Source: Streptomyces sp. SPB162
Lineage (GTDB): Bacteria > Actinomycetota > Actinomycetes > Streptomycetales > Streptomycetaceae
Direction: 5' to 3'
Assembly (NCBI RefSeq): GCF_029504575.1
Contig: NZ_JAQFII010000001.1
Location: forward strand, 6,579,001-6,643,000
DNA: 64,000 bases
Shown here: one piece after another, positions 9,281 to 18,053 of the stretch
How positions within the stretch are numbered: the first letter of the stretch is position 1
Layout of the letters: every line of letters begins with the position of its first letter
Translations under genes and position numbers: made by a program
The notes under the pieces: model-generated
Database searches by the model: none
The model's input: the letters and a program-made list of their open reading frames with translations, nothing else
What the model was told of the DNA's origin: nothing

Positions 9281-9304
9281 GTTAGTCGCGGCAAACTCCG
9301 TGTC
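9281..9304 (+). repeat. Left terminal inverted repeat of the Tn554-like element
   Basis: Begins GTTAGTCGCGGCAAAC and ends CCGTGTC at 9304. It is an imperfect match to the inward-reading right end (24033 down to about 24009), which begins GTAGTTGCTGCTTAAC and also reaches CCGTGTC. The alignment needs small gaps, so only the CCGTGTC block and the GT-AGT-GC framework are firm. Confidence 0.5.
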
Positions 9305-9310
9305 CCACAC

Positions 9311-9977
9311 AGGTCATGTCGCTTTACGACGAGCTGGTCGCTCAGTCCCGCTCAGGTGCCGGGTGGACCATGGTGTCGCTTTCTGGAGGCCAACTACTCC
9401 CGGAATTGTGGCAGACGTCACGCATGGCTGGGTGACGCATCCACGTCGGAGAGGGTTGCGACCGTGCGAGATCGCGGCCCGTGGGCGACCCGTGCTCGAT
9501 CTCGAGGTCTGTCGGAGTGGCGTATGCGTGCAGGGATGCGGGTTTCCATTCGCTTGGGCAGTGGGCAGTGGGCAGTGGGCGTTGGTCCGGGTGCCCGCTG
9601 CGGGCGCGCTGACCGCTGCGGACGGCGCGGTCTGCCTGCGGATCTCTGGCGCCCTGGTGTTCGATGAAGGGCGGCACCCGGCACCTGTCCTGTGTGCCTG
9701 TAGGTTCCGCGAGTTCGTGAGCACTATTTCCTGCGGAAACGCCGGAATCCGGGCTTCGTGAGCACTGACTCTGTCAGCCGATCATGAGCACCAGCGCGGG
9801 CGCGGAGCCAGGGGACGACCCTGCGGGTCCGACGAACCCGCAGGTCGCGGAATCGACTGCTCACCGAACCGCGGAATTGCTCGGACACTGCTCATGATCA
9901 CGCGGAATTTCTCACGAAATCGCGGAACCTAGAGTGCCGGCGAAGGCTGGCGACCTGACCGCAGGTTCCTCCTACGA
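9311..9977. other. Non-coding left end of transposon with subterminal repeats
   Basis: No ORF here has coding character; all candidates overlap each other in several frames. The stretch between 9700 and 9935 carries the repeats listed separately. The 9550-9580 part has a short run of GGGCAGT direct repeats. This may be the recombinase accessory-site region. Confidence 0.5.
9702..9930. repeat. Subterminal inverted repeat pair with extra copies
   Basis: AGGTTCCGCGAGTTCGTGAG at 9702-9721 is repeated in inverse orientation at 9911-9930 with one mismatch. The partial motif TTCGTGAGCAC recurs at 9755-9765, ATCATGAGCA at 9781-9790, and inverse copies CCGCGGAATTGCTC and TGCTCATGATCACGCGGAAT lie at 9870-9910. 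The set looks like an array of protein-binding sites, for example recombinase arm sites, just inside the transposon end. No matching copies were seen at the right end. Confidence 0.6.
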
Positions 9978-10830
9978 CTACTTCAATCCGAGTGCTGCCG
10001 CGCTGTAGAGCACAGTGGTGGGATTGAGTCGGGTGGGGTGCGCATCGAGCATGTGCTCGATGAACTGCGCTGCGGTCGGGTTCCCTTCGAGAATCCGGTC
10101 TGCGTCCTGGATGTAGGCGATCGTGTCGGCGAGCACTTGGGCGTTGTCCGGTGCCTCCGGGCGCCGATGGGCGGCCACGACGGTTTCCGGCTTCAGGTCC
10201 TGGATCTGGGACAACGTCTGGATCCATGCCAGCCGCTTCTCGTGATCGCTGGTGACGAGAGTGGGGTGTACGTCGTTGTACGCGATGTCTCCGACCCATG
10301 ACGGCGGAGAGGCTGGGAACGTACACGTACGAGGAATCGTCGACATCGGATCGGCCGGTCGCCACCGCGATCACCTCGTGGCCTTCCAGATCGAGGCGGT
10401 GATCGGTGAGAACCTCCGGCACGACCACGGTCGAGCCGATCTTGTCGACGAACATCTGCCCGTAGAGTCTCTGATCATGCCCGGATTCGGCTTCCGCCTG
10501 GATGAGGCGCACGGTTGCTTCGGTGGCCACCACTCGGGCCCGGGGGAATCGGTCGAGCAGAGCCGACGAGCCGAGGAAGTGGTCGAAGTGGCCATGCGTG
10601 ATGTAGATGGTGGTGAGTTCCTTGCCGCTGGCTTCGACCCAGTCTGCCAGCTTGCGCGCATCCTCCACCGTGGGCACCGTGTCGACGAGAATGGCGTCAC
10701 GCTCGCCCGCGATCAACGTCGCTGCCGTCGGCGGCCAGGTCCAGCCTCCCTCCGGCGCCGGCACCGGGAGAGGGACGTTCACCGCACGCGGCGGCACGGT
10801 GAAGATGCTCAGGGTCGGTTTGCTGGTCAT
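9978..10830 (-). pseudogene. MBL-fold metallo-hydrolase, frameshifted
   Basis: About 283 residues if one base is removed. It starts at ATG 10830. The metal-binding motif THGHFDH (H79, H81, D83, H84) is intact, as are the following LDRFPRARVVATEAT strand and GHEVIAVATG. After YVPSLSAV the frame breaks: the continuation GDIAYNDVHPTLV, HEKRLAWIQTLSQI and the C-terminal helix to 9978 lies in another frame. An extra base near 10294 (CCGACCC where CCGCCC would restore the frame) explains it. Family members are cytoplasmic hydrolases of lactones, thioesters or similar; the substrate is unknown. It is the last gene of the minus-strand cargo operon. If the indel is an assembly error the gene is intact. 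Confidence 0.75.
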
Positions 10831-11014
10831 GTCTTTTTCGCTCCGATCGGTTTCGAGGTCATGTCGTCGGGATGCACCACCTGGCCTGGGGTGTGGTGGT
10901 GCTGTTGGGTGATCGGGGACGGCGCCGCCCTATACGGCTGGGGCGGCGCCTGATCCGGTGTGCCACTGGCCTGCCACCCTGTATCGGTCGGCGGCGACGC
11001 TCCGTCCGGCTTCG

Positions 11015-11869
11015 TCAGGCGGCGAGGAAGTTGGCCACCTGAGTGGTGAACTCCTTGGCGTGCTGGAAGAGGAACGCATGGCCCGCGCCGCTGTAGAGCA
11101 CCAGGGTGGCGTTGTCGAGATGCTGGACGGCGGCGTAGGAACCGAAGGCCGGGAGCATCACGTCGTCGACGCCGTTTGCGTACAGGACGGGCTGCTTGAT
11201 GGTTTCCAGTTCTGCTGCCACCTGCTCGAAGGGCGTAGTCAGGATCTGCGTCGCCGCGGTGACCTGGCCGTCCGCCGTCGCGTCGGAGACGACGGCGGCG
11301 CCGGGGCCGAGCCGGGTGGACACGTTCTCGAAGTGGCTGAACCCGGAAGCGCGGGCCGCGTTGGTCTCCGGGTAGAACAGGTACAGCATGTCCTCCTGGT
11401 CGCCGCCGCCGGGCTTGGTCATGATGCCCAGGACCTTCTCGCTCATGGCCGGCGCACCGGGCGCCCAGGCGGTCGGGTGACTGCCGGCCACGATGAGCTT
11501 GCGCACCAGGTCGGGGCGGTGCAGGGTCACGCGCTGGGCCACCATGCCGCCCAGTGACCAGCCGAGCAGGTCGGCCTGGGCGATGCCGAGGGTCTCGATG
11601 AACTCGATGGCGCCCTCGGCGAACCCGTCGAGGGAGTCGCGCGGCTGACCGGTGGTGTAGCCGGTACCGACGTTGTCGAACACGATTACGTCGTGGTCGG
11701 CGGCCAGGTAGTCCAGGAACTCCGGGTCCCACCAGTCGATGGTGGCGCGGAAACGTTGCAGCAGGACCAGCGGGACTCCGCCCTGCGGGCCCATGCGCCG
11801 GTAGGTGAAGGTCGCGGAACGCCCCTGCACGGTGAGGTCCTCGGCGCTGTCTGCCAGATATGTGCTCAT
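11015..11869 (-). CDS. Alpha/beta hydrolase
   Basis: 284 residues from ATG 11869. Nucleophile elbow GWSLGG (S105), acid in NGVDDVMLP (D235 or D236) and histidine in GAGHAF (H264) form the catalytic triad of the alpha/beta hydrolase fold. The oxyanion region is LLQRFRATIDWWDP and a conserved VFDNVGTGYT strand-turn follows, typical of esterase, haloperoxidase-like or carbon-carbon hydrolases. The long insert around residues 140-190 is the lid. It follows the enoyl-CoA hydratase gene by 84 bases on the same strand and is probably co-transcribed in a TetR-controlled catabolic or detoxification operon. The exact substrate cannot be read from sequence. Confidence 0.85.
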   Translation of the reverse strand: MSTYLADSAEDLTVQGRSATFTYRRMGPQGGVPLVLLQRFRATIDWWDPEFLDYLAADHDVIVFDNVGTGYTTGQPRDSLDGFAEGAIEFIETLGIAQADLLGWSLGGMVAQRVTLHRPDLVRKLIVAGSHPTAWAPGAPAMSEKVLGIMTKPGGGDQEDMLYLFYPETNAARASGFSHFENVSTRLGPGAAVVSDATADGQVTAATQILTTPFEQVAAELETIKQPVLYANGVDDVMLPAFGSYAAVQHLDNATLVLYSGAGHAFLFQHAKEFTTQVANFLAA

Positions 11870-11953
11870 GACGTCCTTCTCTTGGTGGTGGGTAGTCTTC
11901 GGATCTCGCAGGATCTGCCGGTTACGGCGATTTCGCCCGGAGGAGCTTTGGGG

Positions 11954-12781
11954 TCAGACCTGCTCGTTGGCCCGGGCGATGTATTCGCCCATGCGGTACT
12001 CGAAGTCGAGGCCGACCTCGGCGGCGATGGCCTGGGTGGCCGCGGCGCGCGCCTGGAAGCCCGGCAGCGTCAGCGAGTTGGCGAACTCGAAGAACGCGGT
12101 GATGAGGTCAGCGTCCGGCGGGAGGGTGGCCCGGTTGACCGCGGCCTTGGCGGCAGCGAGCGAGTTCTTGTCGAAGCTCGCCAAACGGGCGACCATCGCG
12201 TCGACGAAAGCGTCGAGCTCGGCGTCGGGCAGCGCGCGGGTCACCCAGCCCCACCGCTCCGCCTGGGCGGCGTCGTAGTCGCCGCTGCCGAGGATGGCCT
12301 CGAGCGCCCGGTCACGTCCGAGCAAGCGCGGGAGGCGCTCGGTGCCGCCGCCTCCGGGGAGCAGGCCGGCGCCGACCTCGGGCTGTCCGAAGTAGGCGTT
12401 CTCGAGGCTCGCGTAGCGCAGGTCGAGGGCCAGGGCCAGCTCGTTGCCGCCTCCACGAGTGCGTCCGCGGATCGACGCGACCGTGATGAAGGGCGCCTTC
12501 GACAGGCGCATGACGAGATCGGTCCAGATGGGCGGCTCGTCGGTCTGGGGTGCCGGCAGCTCCTTGACGGCGGCGAGATCGAAGTGGTTGAGGAAGAAGT
12601 TGGGTACGTCGCTGGTGAAGACCACGACCTGGACGTCCGAGTCGTTCTCGAGGTCCCTGACGATCTCGTGCAGCCGCACAGCGGTCTCGGCGGCGACGAC
12701 GTTGGCGGGCGGATTGTGGAAGGTGATCGTCGCGACCTTCGGGTTCGGACGATCGAGGATGACAGTGCTGGACGTACTCAT
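11954..12781 (-). CDS. Enoyl-CoA hydratase/isomerase family protein
   Basis: 275 residues from ATG 12781, preceded by GGAG eight bases upstream; an ATG 28 codons earlier is rejected. The crotonase signature is present: oxyanion-hole glycines at RGGGNELALALD (G110-G112), and both catalytic-type glutamates at E114 and E135 (FGQPEVGAGLLPGGGGTERL). Those two acids favour hydratase chemistry on a 2-enoyl-CoA, although crotonases also include isomerases and hydratase-lyases of the feruloyl-CoA type. Its neighbours are an aldehyde dehydrogenase and an alpha/beta hydrolase, so side-chain shortening of an aromatic or fatty acyl-CoA is a fair guess but no CoA ligase is present in the cluster. Confidence 0.85.
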   Translation of the reverse strand: MSTSSTVILDRPNPKVATITFHNPPANVVAAETAVRLHEIVRDLENDSDVQVVVFTSDVPNFFLNHFDLAAVKELPAPQTDEPPIWTDLVMRLSKAPFITVASIRGRTRGGGNELALALDLRYASLENAYFGQPEVGAGLLPGGGGTERLPRLLGRDRALEAILGSGDYDAAQAERWGWVTRALPDAELDAFVDAMVARLASFDKNSLAAAKAAVNRATLPPDADLITAFFEFANSLTLPGFQARAAATQAIAAEVGLDFEYRMGEYIARANEQV

Positions 12782-12913
12782 GACGTGCTCCATTCCTGTT
12801 CTCGACTTTCGCGCTGTGTGCGAGTCGTTGGCTCCACGGCGAGTCCATCTGGGCATGGGCGGCAATGGTGGTGCTGGGCGTGATCGCGTTCGGGAACGCC
12901 CTGGCCGTGGTGC

Positions 12914-14356
12914 TCAGCGCAGGAAGAAGCCCAGGAGGAGGTCGGCGCGCTTGCCGAAGGGCGGATGCAGCAGATTGGCGGCGTTCCAGCGGCCTTGCGT
13001 GTAGATGCCCTTGGGGTGGCTGAGAGTGCGGAAGCCCTCGATGCCGTGGTACTTGCCCATGCCGCTCTCGCCGACTCCGCCGAAGGGGAGGTCGTCCTGC
13101 CCGACGTGCATGATCGTGCCGTTCACGGTCACGTTGCCCGAGGTCGTACGGTCGAGCACGGTGCGGCGGTCGGCGTCGTCGGCGCCGAAGTAGTAGAGGG
13201 CAAGCGGCCGCGGCCGTTGGTTCACGTAGTCGATGGCGTCGTCGATCGTGCCGTACGGGAAGATCGGCAGGATCGGTCCGAAGATCTCCTCGTGCGCGAT
13301 GCGCATCTCGTCGGTGACGCCCAGCACCACGGTGGGCGGGAAGGTGTGCGGGCGCAGTGCCGCATCCTGCGGTCGGTGACCCACCTCGATGATGGTCGCG
13401 CCGTGAGCCCGGGCATCCGCGATCAGCTCGACGAGGATGTCGTACTGCGTCTGGTTCACGATCGAGGTGTAGTGGACGCTCGTGGGTCCGTCGGGGTACG
13501 CGGCCTTGACCAGGGCGTCGTAGCGCTGGACGAAGGTGTCCACCTCGCTTTCGTGCACGAGGGCGTAGTCGGGGGCGATGCAGGTCTGGCCGCCGCTGAG
13601 CAGCTTCCCGAAGACGATCGACTCGACCGTCTTGTCACTCACCCGTCCGCGGGCGACGATGGTCGGGGACTTGCCGCCCAGTTCGAGCGTGACCGGCACG
13701 AGGTTCTCGCTGGCCGCCTTCATCACAGCGCGGCCGACCGCGCTGCTGCCGGTGAAGACGAGGTGGTCGAAGGCGAGTGAGGAGAAGGCGCTGCCGTCGC
13801 CGCTGACGACGGTGACCTGCTCCTCGGGGTACAGCTCGGCGATCATCGCGGTGAGCAGGGCGTTCGTGACAGGCGTGTACTTCGACGGCTTGAGCATCAC
13901 CCGGTTGCCGGCCGCGATGGCCGTGACCACGGGCATCAGGGAAAGATTCACCGGGTAGTTCCACGGGGAGATCACGCCGACGACCCCGAGGGGCTGGTAC
14001 TCGATGTGATTGCTGCCGTTGCGCAGGTTCAGCGCGATCCGGCGTCGGGTCGGGCGCATGAAGGAACGCAGGTGGCGGTCGAGGTAGTCGATGCCCTGAA
14101 CGACGCCGAGCACCTCCATCATCGCCGTCTCGTGGCGCGAGCGGTTGCCGAAGTCGGTGTTGATCGCCTCTTCGATGGCGCGGCGCCGGCTGATCAGCGC
14201 CGCCTTGAAAGCGCGCAGATCGCGGCGCCGCCTCTCCAGCGACGGTGCACCGTCGCGCAGCTGGGCGGCTCGCTGGGCGGCGAGGACGGCGCCGAAGCGC
14301 TCCCGGTCGGACTGGGCGGCGAGGGTGGCGTTGTGGATGGGCTGGGTAGTGGGCAT
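12914..14356 (-). CDS. Aldehyde dehydrogenase, coniferyl-aldehyde type
   Basis: 480 residues from ATG 14356 with GGAGGA upstream. All ALDH landmarks are present: PWNYP with N133, K156 in MLKPSKY, the FTGSSAVGRAV NAD-binding turn, E225 in LELGGKSP and the catalytic C259 in SGGQTCIAPDY. The extended N-terminal helix pair and the C-terminal FGGVGESGMGKYHG and LLGFFLR tail match coniferyl aldehyde dehydrogenases and related long-chain/aromatic aldehyde enzymes. It oxidises an aldehyde to the acid with NAD(P)+ in the cytoplasm. In this operon it would remove an aldehyde made by the SDR or hydratase neighbours, which is an inference. Confidence 0.9.
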   Translation of the reverse strand: MPTTQPIHNATLAAQSDRERFGAVLAAQRAAQLRDGAPSLERRRRDLRAFKAALISRRRAIEEAINTDFGNRSRHETAMMEVLGVVQGIDYLDRHLRSFMRPTRRRIALNLRNGSNHIEYQPLGVVGVISPWNYPVNLSLMPVVTAIAAGNRVMLKPSKYTPVTNALLTAMIAELYPEEQVTVVSGDGSAFSSLAFDHLVFTGSSAVGRAVMKAASENLVPVTLELGGKSPTIVARGRVSDKTVESIVFGKLLSGGQTCIAPDYALVHESEVDTFVQRYDALVKAAYPDGPTSVHYTSIVNQTQYDILVELIADARAHGATIIEVGHRPQDAALRPHTFPPTVVLGVTDEMRIAHEEIFGPILPIFPYGTIDDAIDYVNQRPRPLALYYFGADDADRRTVLDRTTSGNVTVNGTIMHVGQDDLPFGGVGESGMGKYHGIEGFRTLSHPKGIYTQGRWNAANLLHPPFGKRADLLLGFFLR

Positions 14357-14502
14357 GGGACTGTCCTCCGATGGTTGCGGTTGCGGTGTGCAGACGCACA
14401 GGTCCGACCGGTCCGCTCGCGGTCGCCTCAGGCGCGACCCTTTGTCGTCACATATCCGCAGGTCGTCCGGGCGTCGGGTGCCAGCGTCGTGTGGGCGGGG
14501 CG

Positions 14503-14934
14503 TCAGCCGGCCGTGACGAACTCGAGCTGGATGTTGTCCGGGTCGCGGAGGGCCACGGTGGAGATGGGGAACGGGTGGGTGACATGCCGGATGCCGGTGT
14601 GTTCGATACCGAGCTCGTCGAGCCAGGCCGCCCAGGTCTGCAGTTCCTCGTGTGAGGCCACGGTGAAGGACAGGTGGTCGAGGCCCGTGCGGACTTCGTC
14701 GAACGATTCACCGCGATTGCCGGTGTTGGCGTGGAGTGCGATCACCACTCCCGAGCGCGGCTCTGCGAGGAGCACGCCGTAGCCGGTTTCTTCCTTCTCC
14801 AGGTGCGGGAACGTGCCCAGTACGTGGTCGGTGCGGAACAGTCGCTGATACCAGGCCATGCTGGCGTCGAGGTCGGTGACCGTCAGCGCGACGTGGTTGA
14901 CGCCCAGGATGCCGGGTCCGGTGGTCTCGCTCAT
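14503..14934 (-). CDS. VOC-fold (glyoxalase/dioxygenase superfamily) protein
   Basis: 143 residues. It starts NHVALTVTDLDASMAWYQRL after a short leader, the first beta-alpha-beta of the vicinal oxygen chelate fold, and repeats the module after GLDHLSFTVAS. Metal-binding candidates are the first-strand H15 and a histidine in the second module (LDHLSF), with a C-terminal glutamate in IQLEFVTAG. One-domain size fits a small glyoxalase/bleomycin-resistance-like or isomerase protein. It lies between the SDR and the aldehyde dehydrogenase on the same strand. Confidence 0.8.
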   Translation of the reverse strand: MSETTGPGILGVNHVALTVTDLDASMAWYQRLFRTDHVLGTFPHLEKEETGYGVLLAEPRSGVVIALHANTGNRGESFDEVRTGLDHLSFTVASHEELQTWAAWLDELGIEHTGIRHVTHPFPISTVALRDPDNIQLEFVTAG

Positions 14935-15007
14935 GCTCGTCTCCTTGATGCGGGGAATGTGGTGGCCTCCTCGGGTGCCGGCAGACGCATCGGCCGGGCG
15001 GGGGGTG

Positions 15008-15824
15008 TCAGCCCGGCAGTTTGTTGAACTTGCGGATCTGCTGGTCGAAGATCCGGGCCGGGGCGAGACGGCGCGCCAGGCTCATGCGCTTGGCGAACGG
15101 TCCCGCGGGGGAGCGCAGCTTCGGCTTGCCGGTGGTGGCTGCGGTGACGACGGCCCTGGGCGACGACGGCAGGGTCGTCGCCGCTCCTGACCGCATTCGC
15201 GACGGCCTGGTCGACGGTCCGCCGCCGGCTTTCGTACAGCGGCAGCGGGGTGTCGGGCTGTACGAGATTGCCCTCGAAGGAGGTGTTGGTCGCGCCGGGC
15301 TCGACGAGCAGCACGCGAACGCCGTGCTCGCGGACCTCGTGGTCCACGGACTCGGAATACCCCTCGACCGCGTGCTTGGAGGCGATGTAGGCGGACATGA
15401 ACGGCTGGGGTGCGAACCCGTAGAACGACGACACGTTGATGATCCGGCCACGGCCCTGGGCCCGCATGAGGGGCAGGACGGCCTTCGTCATACGGATCAC
15501 GCCGAAAACGTTGATGTCGAAGACCCGCTGGTGCTGTGCCACGGAGCTTTCCTCGGTGGCGCCCGACGAGCCGATGCCGGCGTTGTTGACCAGGACATCG
15601 ATCCGGCCGAACCGGTCGATGACCTGCTGAACCAGCGTGGTGACCGACTCGTCGCTGCTTACATCGAGGTCGAGGAAGGTCACGCCCTCGCGCGGGGCGA
15701 CCTTCGCGGTGTTCCGGCTGGTGCCGACCACCTCGAAACCCGCCCGGACGAGGGCCAGGGCGGTGGCTTCTCCAATGCCGGAGGACGCGCCCGTCACCAG
15801 TGCTACCGGTCGATGCGTACCCAT
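15008..15824 (-). pseudogene. Short-chain dehydrogenase/reductase, frameshifted near C-terminus
   Basis: About 271 residues if repaired. The second ATG (15824) has AGGAG at ideal spacing and is preferred to 15827. Rossmann motif TGASSGIG (11-18), NNAG, catalytic S133 and YIASK (Y146, K150) are intact, so it is a classical NAD(P)-dependent SDR. After the segment SGDDPAVVAQ the correct continuation AVVTAATTGKPK and the tail ending DQQIRKFNKLPG is in another frame. One extra base in the C-run at 15154-15156 explains the break. It is the first gene of the minus-strand cargo operon next to the TetR operator region. Read as assembled, it would end with about 90 unrelated residues. Confidence 0.75.
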
Positions 15825-15839
15825 CATGAACTCCTAGTA

Positions 15840-16028
15840 TTATTTGTCACTTTTAAGCCTATTTACAGGCATTTTTAGCACGGAAGGTGCACTCGGGCTT
15901 CCCTGCGCCGGGCGGGCAGGTCGCGGGCTTCGCTGGGCGGCCTTTCCGGCCGGTCCACCCGGCGCGCCGAGGCCGGAGCTGACTCCGGTGACGATGACGG
16001 CCTGGGCGGCGTACTTGATTCCGCTCAT
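15840..16028 (-). pseudogene. Remnant of a second SDR gene
   Basis: From ATG 16028 the frame reads MSGIKYAAQAVIVTGVSSGLGAP, the first strand and the glycine-rich TGxxxGxG turn of an SDR. It then goes into sequence with no SDR similarity and stops at 15840. Only about 22 residues are family-like. It probably records a deletion that fused the start of one SDR gene to the leader region of the next. Confidence 0.45.
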
Positions 16029-16040
16029 GGGAACACTCTA

Positions 16041-16101
16041 TGCACGTCTCTGCACTGAGTGCAAGTTGGTTCGCAAGCTGCACTGGCGTACTCTCAGTGC
16101 A
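16041..16101. promoter_or_regulatory. TetR operator candidates in the divergent promoter region
   Basis: TGCACTGAGTGCA at 16051-16063 is a 13-base perfect palindrome. The same half-sites recur as TGCACT at 16079-16084 and AGTGCA at 16096-16101, the latter touching the TetR start codon. A further TGCAC is at 16041. The placement between the TetR gene and the minus-strand enzyme operon fits autoregulation and control of both transcripts. Confidence 0.6.
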
Positions 16102-16691
16102 TGACCACGCCGCCCTCCTCCATCCGGTTGCAGACCCGAGCCGTCGTCCGCTCACTTCTGGCACAGACGGCGATGCAGCTGTTCGCCGAGAAGGGCTTCG
16201 ACGAGACGACCGTCGAAGAGGTCGCCGCAGCGGCCGGAGTCTCGCGCCGCACCCTGTTCAACTACTTCCGCACGAAAGAAGACCTGGCGCTGAGCGGGCT
16301 GTCCGAGCAGGGTGACGTCATCGCGGCGCGCCTGGGCACCCGGCCCGCCGATGAAGACGTCTGGGTCTCGCTGCGCCACTCGTTCGTGGTGCTCGACGAG
16401 ATCGAGGCCAGCCCCGAGAACCGCCTCGAGCTCGTCTCGATGCTGTTCGACAACGACTCCCTGCGGGCCGGCCACGCCGAGAAGCAGGCGAGGTGGACCG
16501 ATCTGCTCGCCCCCCTGATCGAACCGAAGCTGCCGGCCTCCGAGGCGCGGGGCTTCGCGGCCAGGGCCATCGTCGCGACGGCCATCACCTGCCTGCAGGC
16601 CGCCACCGAGGAATGGCTGCGGCGTCGGGGCTCGACGCCGCTGTTCGACCTCTACGACACGGCGATAGAAGCCATCCGCAACTCGAACTGA
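16101..16691 (+). CDS. TetR-family transcriptional regulator
   Basis: 196 residues from ATG 16101 (MTTPPSS). The DNA-binding helix-turn-helix is textbook: AMQLFAEKGFDETTVEEVAA followed by GVSRRTLFNYFRTKEDL (about residues 24-65). The C-terminal ligand-binding part is all helical. An in-frame ATG at 16059 is rejected because it lies inside the operator palindromes and has no ribosome site. It is divergent from the SDR-VOC-ALDH-hydratase-hydrolase operon and probably represses it until an inducer, such as the pathway substrate or a CoA thioester, binds. Confidence 0.9.
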   Translation: MTTPPSSIRLQTRAVVRSLLAQTAMQLFAEKGFDETTVEEVAAAAGVSRRTLFNYFRTKEDLALSGLSEQGDVIAARLGTRPADEDVWVSLRHSFVVLDEIEASPENRLELVSMLFDNDSLRAGHAEKQARWTDLLAPLIEPKLPASEARGFAARAIVATAITCLQAATEEWLRRRGSTPLFDLYDTAIEAIRNSN

Positions 16692-16840
16692 CGCCGTCGG
16701 GCGGCCATGTCCACCGCCCGCTCAACGCTTCACGATCCACGTCCCGCGGCGCTGCCCGCGGCCTTCGGCGCGCCTGTGCGCGCTCGAAGATCCCGATCGC
16801 CACACGACGTGCCCGCACATCTCACGAGAGCAGATGAGAC

Positions 16841-17644
16841 ATGGCCAACCGCCTCCCCACCCCCGACCTGAAGAACCTGCACGCCGCGCTCCGCACCGAG
16901 AGCACTGGGATGCTCGAGTTCGCGAACTCCCTCACCACCTCCCAGTGGAACGCGCCCAGCAAGGCGGCCGGCTGGAGCATCGCCGACATGGTCGGCCACA
17001 TCGGCTCCACCGCCCACAACATGTACATCCCCGCCGGCCTCCAGGCCGCCCGCCAACCGAGCCTCGAAGTCGTCAACGAGGGCCCCGTGCAGGTACGCCG
17101 TGCGTGGAGCCGGCAGCAGGTGATGGCCGAGTTCGAGTCCGCCACCCGCACCGCGGCCCGCATGCTCGCCTTCGTGCGGCACACCCCGATGCGGGCGGTG
17201 CCCATGCGGCTCAACGAGCTCGGCTCATTCCCGATGGCGCTCCTCGTGGGCGGCGCCCTGGTCTTCGACCTGCACACCCACCTCCGTCACGACATGACCC
17301 CCGCACTCGGCCTGCCGACGCCCCCTACGGACGGGAACCGGATGCGCGCAGTGCTCGACTGGATGACCGCGGTACTCAGCAACCAGACCGCGAAGTCCCC
17401 GGCACCCGGAATCGACGCCGGCCTCATCCTCACCCTCACAGGCCCCGGCGGCAGCACCTGGTGGATCGACGCCGACGGCCTCGCCACCCCGGACTCCCGC
17501 ACCCCAGCAGCCCGCATCACCGCCCCAGCCATCACGTTTCCCGACTGGGGAACGCAACGCTCCTCGTGGCGCGACGCCGACGTCGAGATCGCGGGCGACA
17601 CCGACCTCGCCACGCGCTACCTCGAAACCGTCAACGTCATCTGA
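16841..17644 (+). CDS. DinB/maleylpyruvate-isomerase-like (mycothiol-dependent type) protein
   Basis: 267 residues from ATG 16841. The N-terminal domain has the four-helix DinB-like pattern of actinobacterial mycothiol-dependent isomerases and transferases. W45 in AAGWSIADMVGHIGSTAHN (about 43-61) gives the first metal histidine, and FDLHTHLRHDM (about 144-154) supplies the others. A C-terminal sterol-carrier-like part (GLILTLTGPGGSTWWIDADG) follows, as in the maleylpyruvate isomerase fusion family. Family members use mycothiol in detoxification or ring-cleavage pathways. It lies 150 bases after the TetR gene on the same strand. Confidence 0.75.
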   Translation: MANRLPTPDLKNLHAALRTESTGMLEFANSLTTSQWNAPSKAAGWSIADMVGHIGSTAHNMYIPAGLQAARQPSLEVVNEGPVQVRRAWSRQQVMAEFESATRTAARMLAFVRHTPMRAVPMRLNELGSFPMALLVGGALVFDLHTHLRHDMTPALGLPTPPTDGNRMRAVLDWMTAVLSNQTAKSPAPGIDAGLILTLTGPGGSTWWIDADGLATPDSRTPAARITAPAITFPDWGTQRSSWRDADVEIAGDTDLATRYLETVNVI

Positions 17645-18053
17645 AGGACGCCAACCGGCCAACGTTCCTCCGCAGGCACGATCGAGGATGTCCACCCCGG
17701 GTCAGTCTCCACCGGAAGCCCCCGGCGGCAGCACCGCCTCCAGGCGGAGCACCGGACGCGAATCCCCTAGGCGTAGCAGACGCGATCAGCGCCGCAGGTC
17801 AGCGCCGTCTGCGTGCACCCGCAGCGAGACCCAACCGCGCAAGTATTGCCGGTCATCATCGGTGCCCAGCATGCGACCACAGCCCGCGCCGTGACTCCAG
17901 CTATGCGTGCACGCATGACTCCTCGCAGTCAGAACCGGAGTACGCCTGCGTCCCGGAGGGCGAGACGCTGATCGCGGTGCGCGGTCCGCGCTGCGGGTCC
18001 CGCCGTGTGCGAGCGGGCCCGCTCCGGACTGCTCGGCATGTTCCAGGGGCCGG
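17645..18053. other. Gene-free stretch between cargo and recombinase genes
   Basis: About 410 bases with overlapping open frames in several phases but no plausible start, ribosome site or recognisable protein. It marks the join between the cargo and the transposition genes. Confidence 0.5.
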
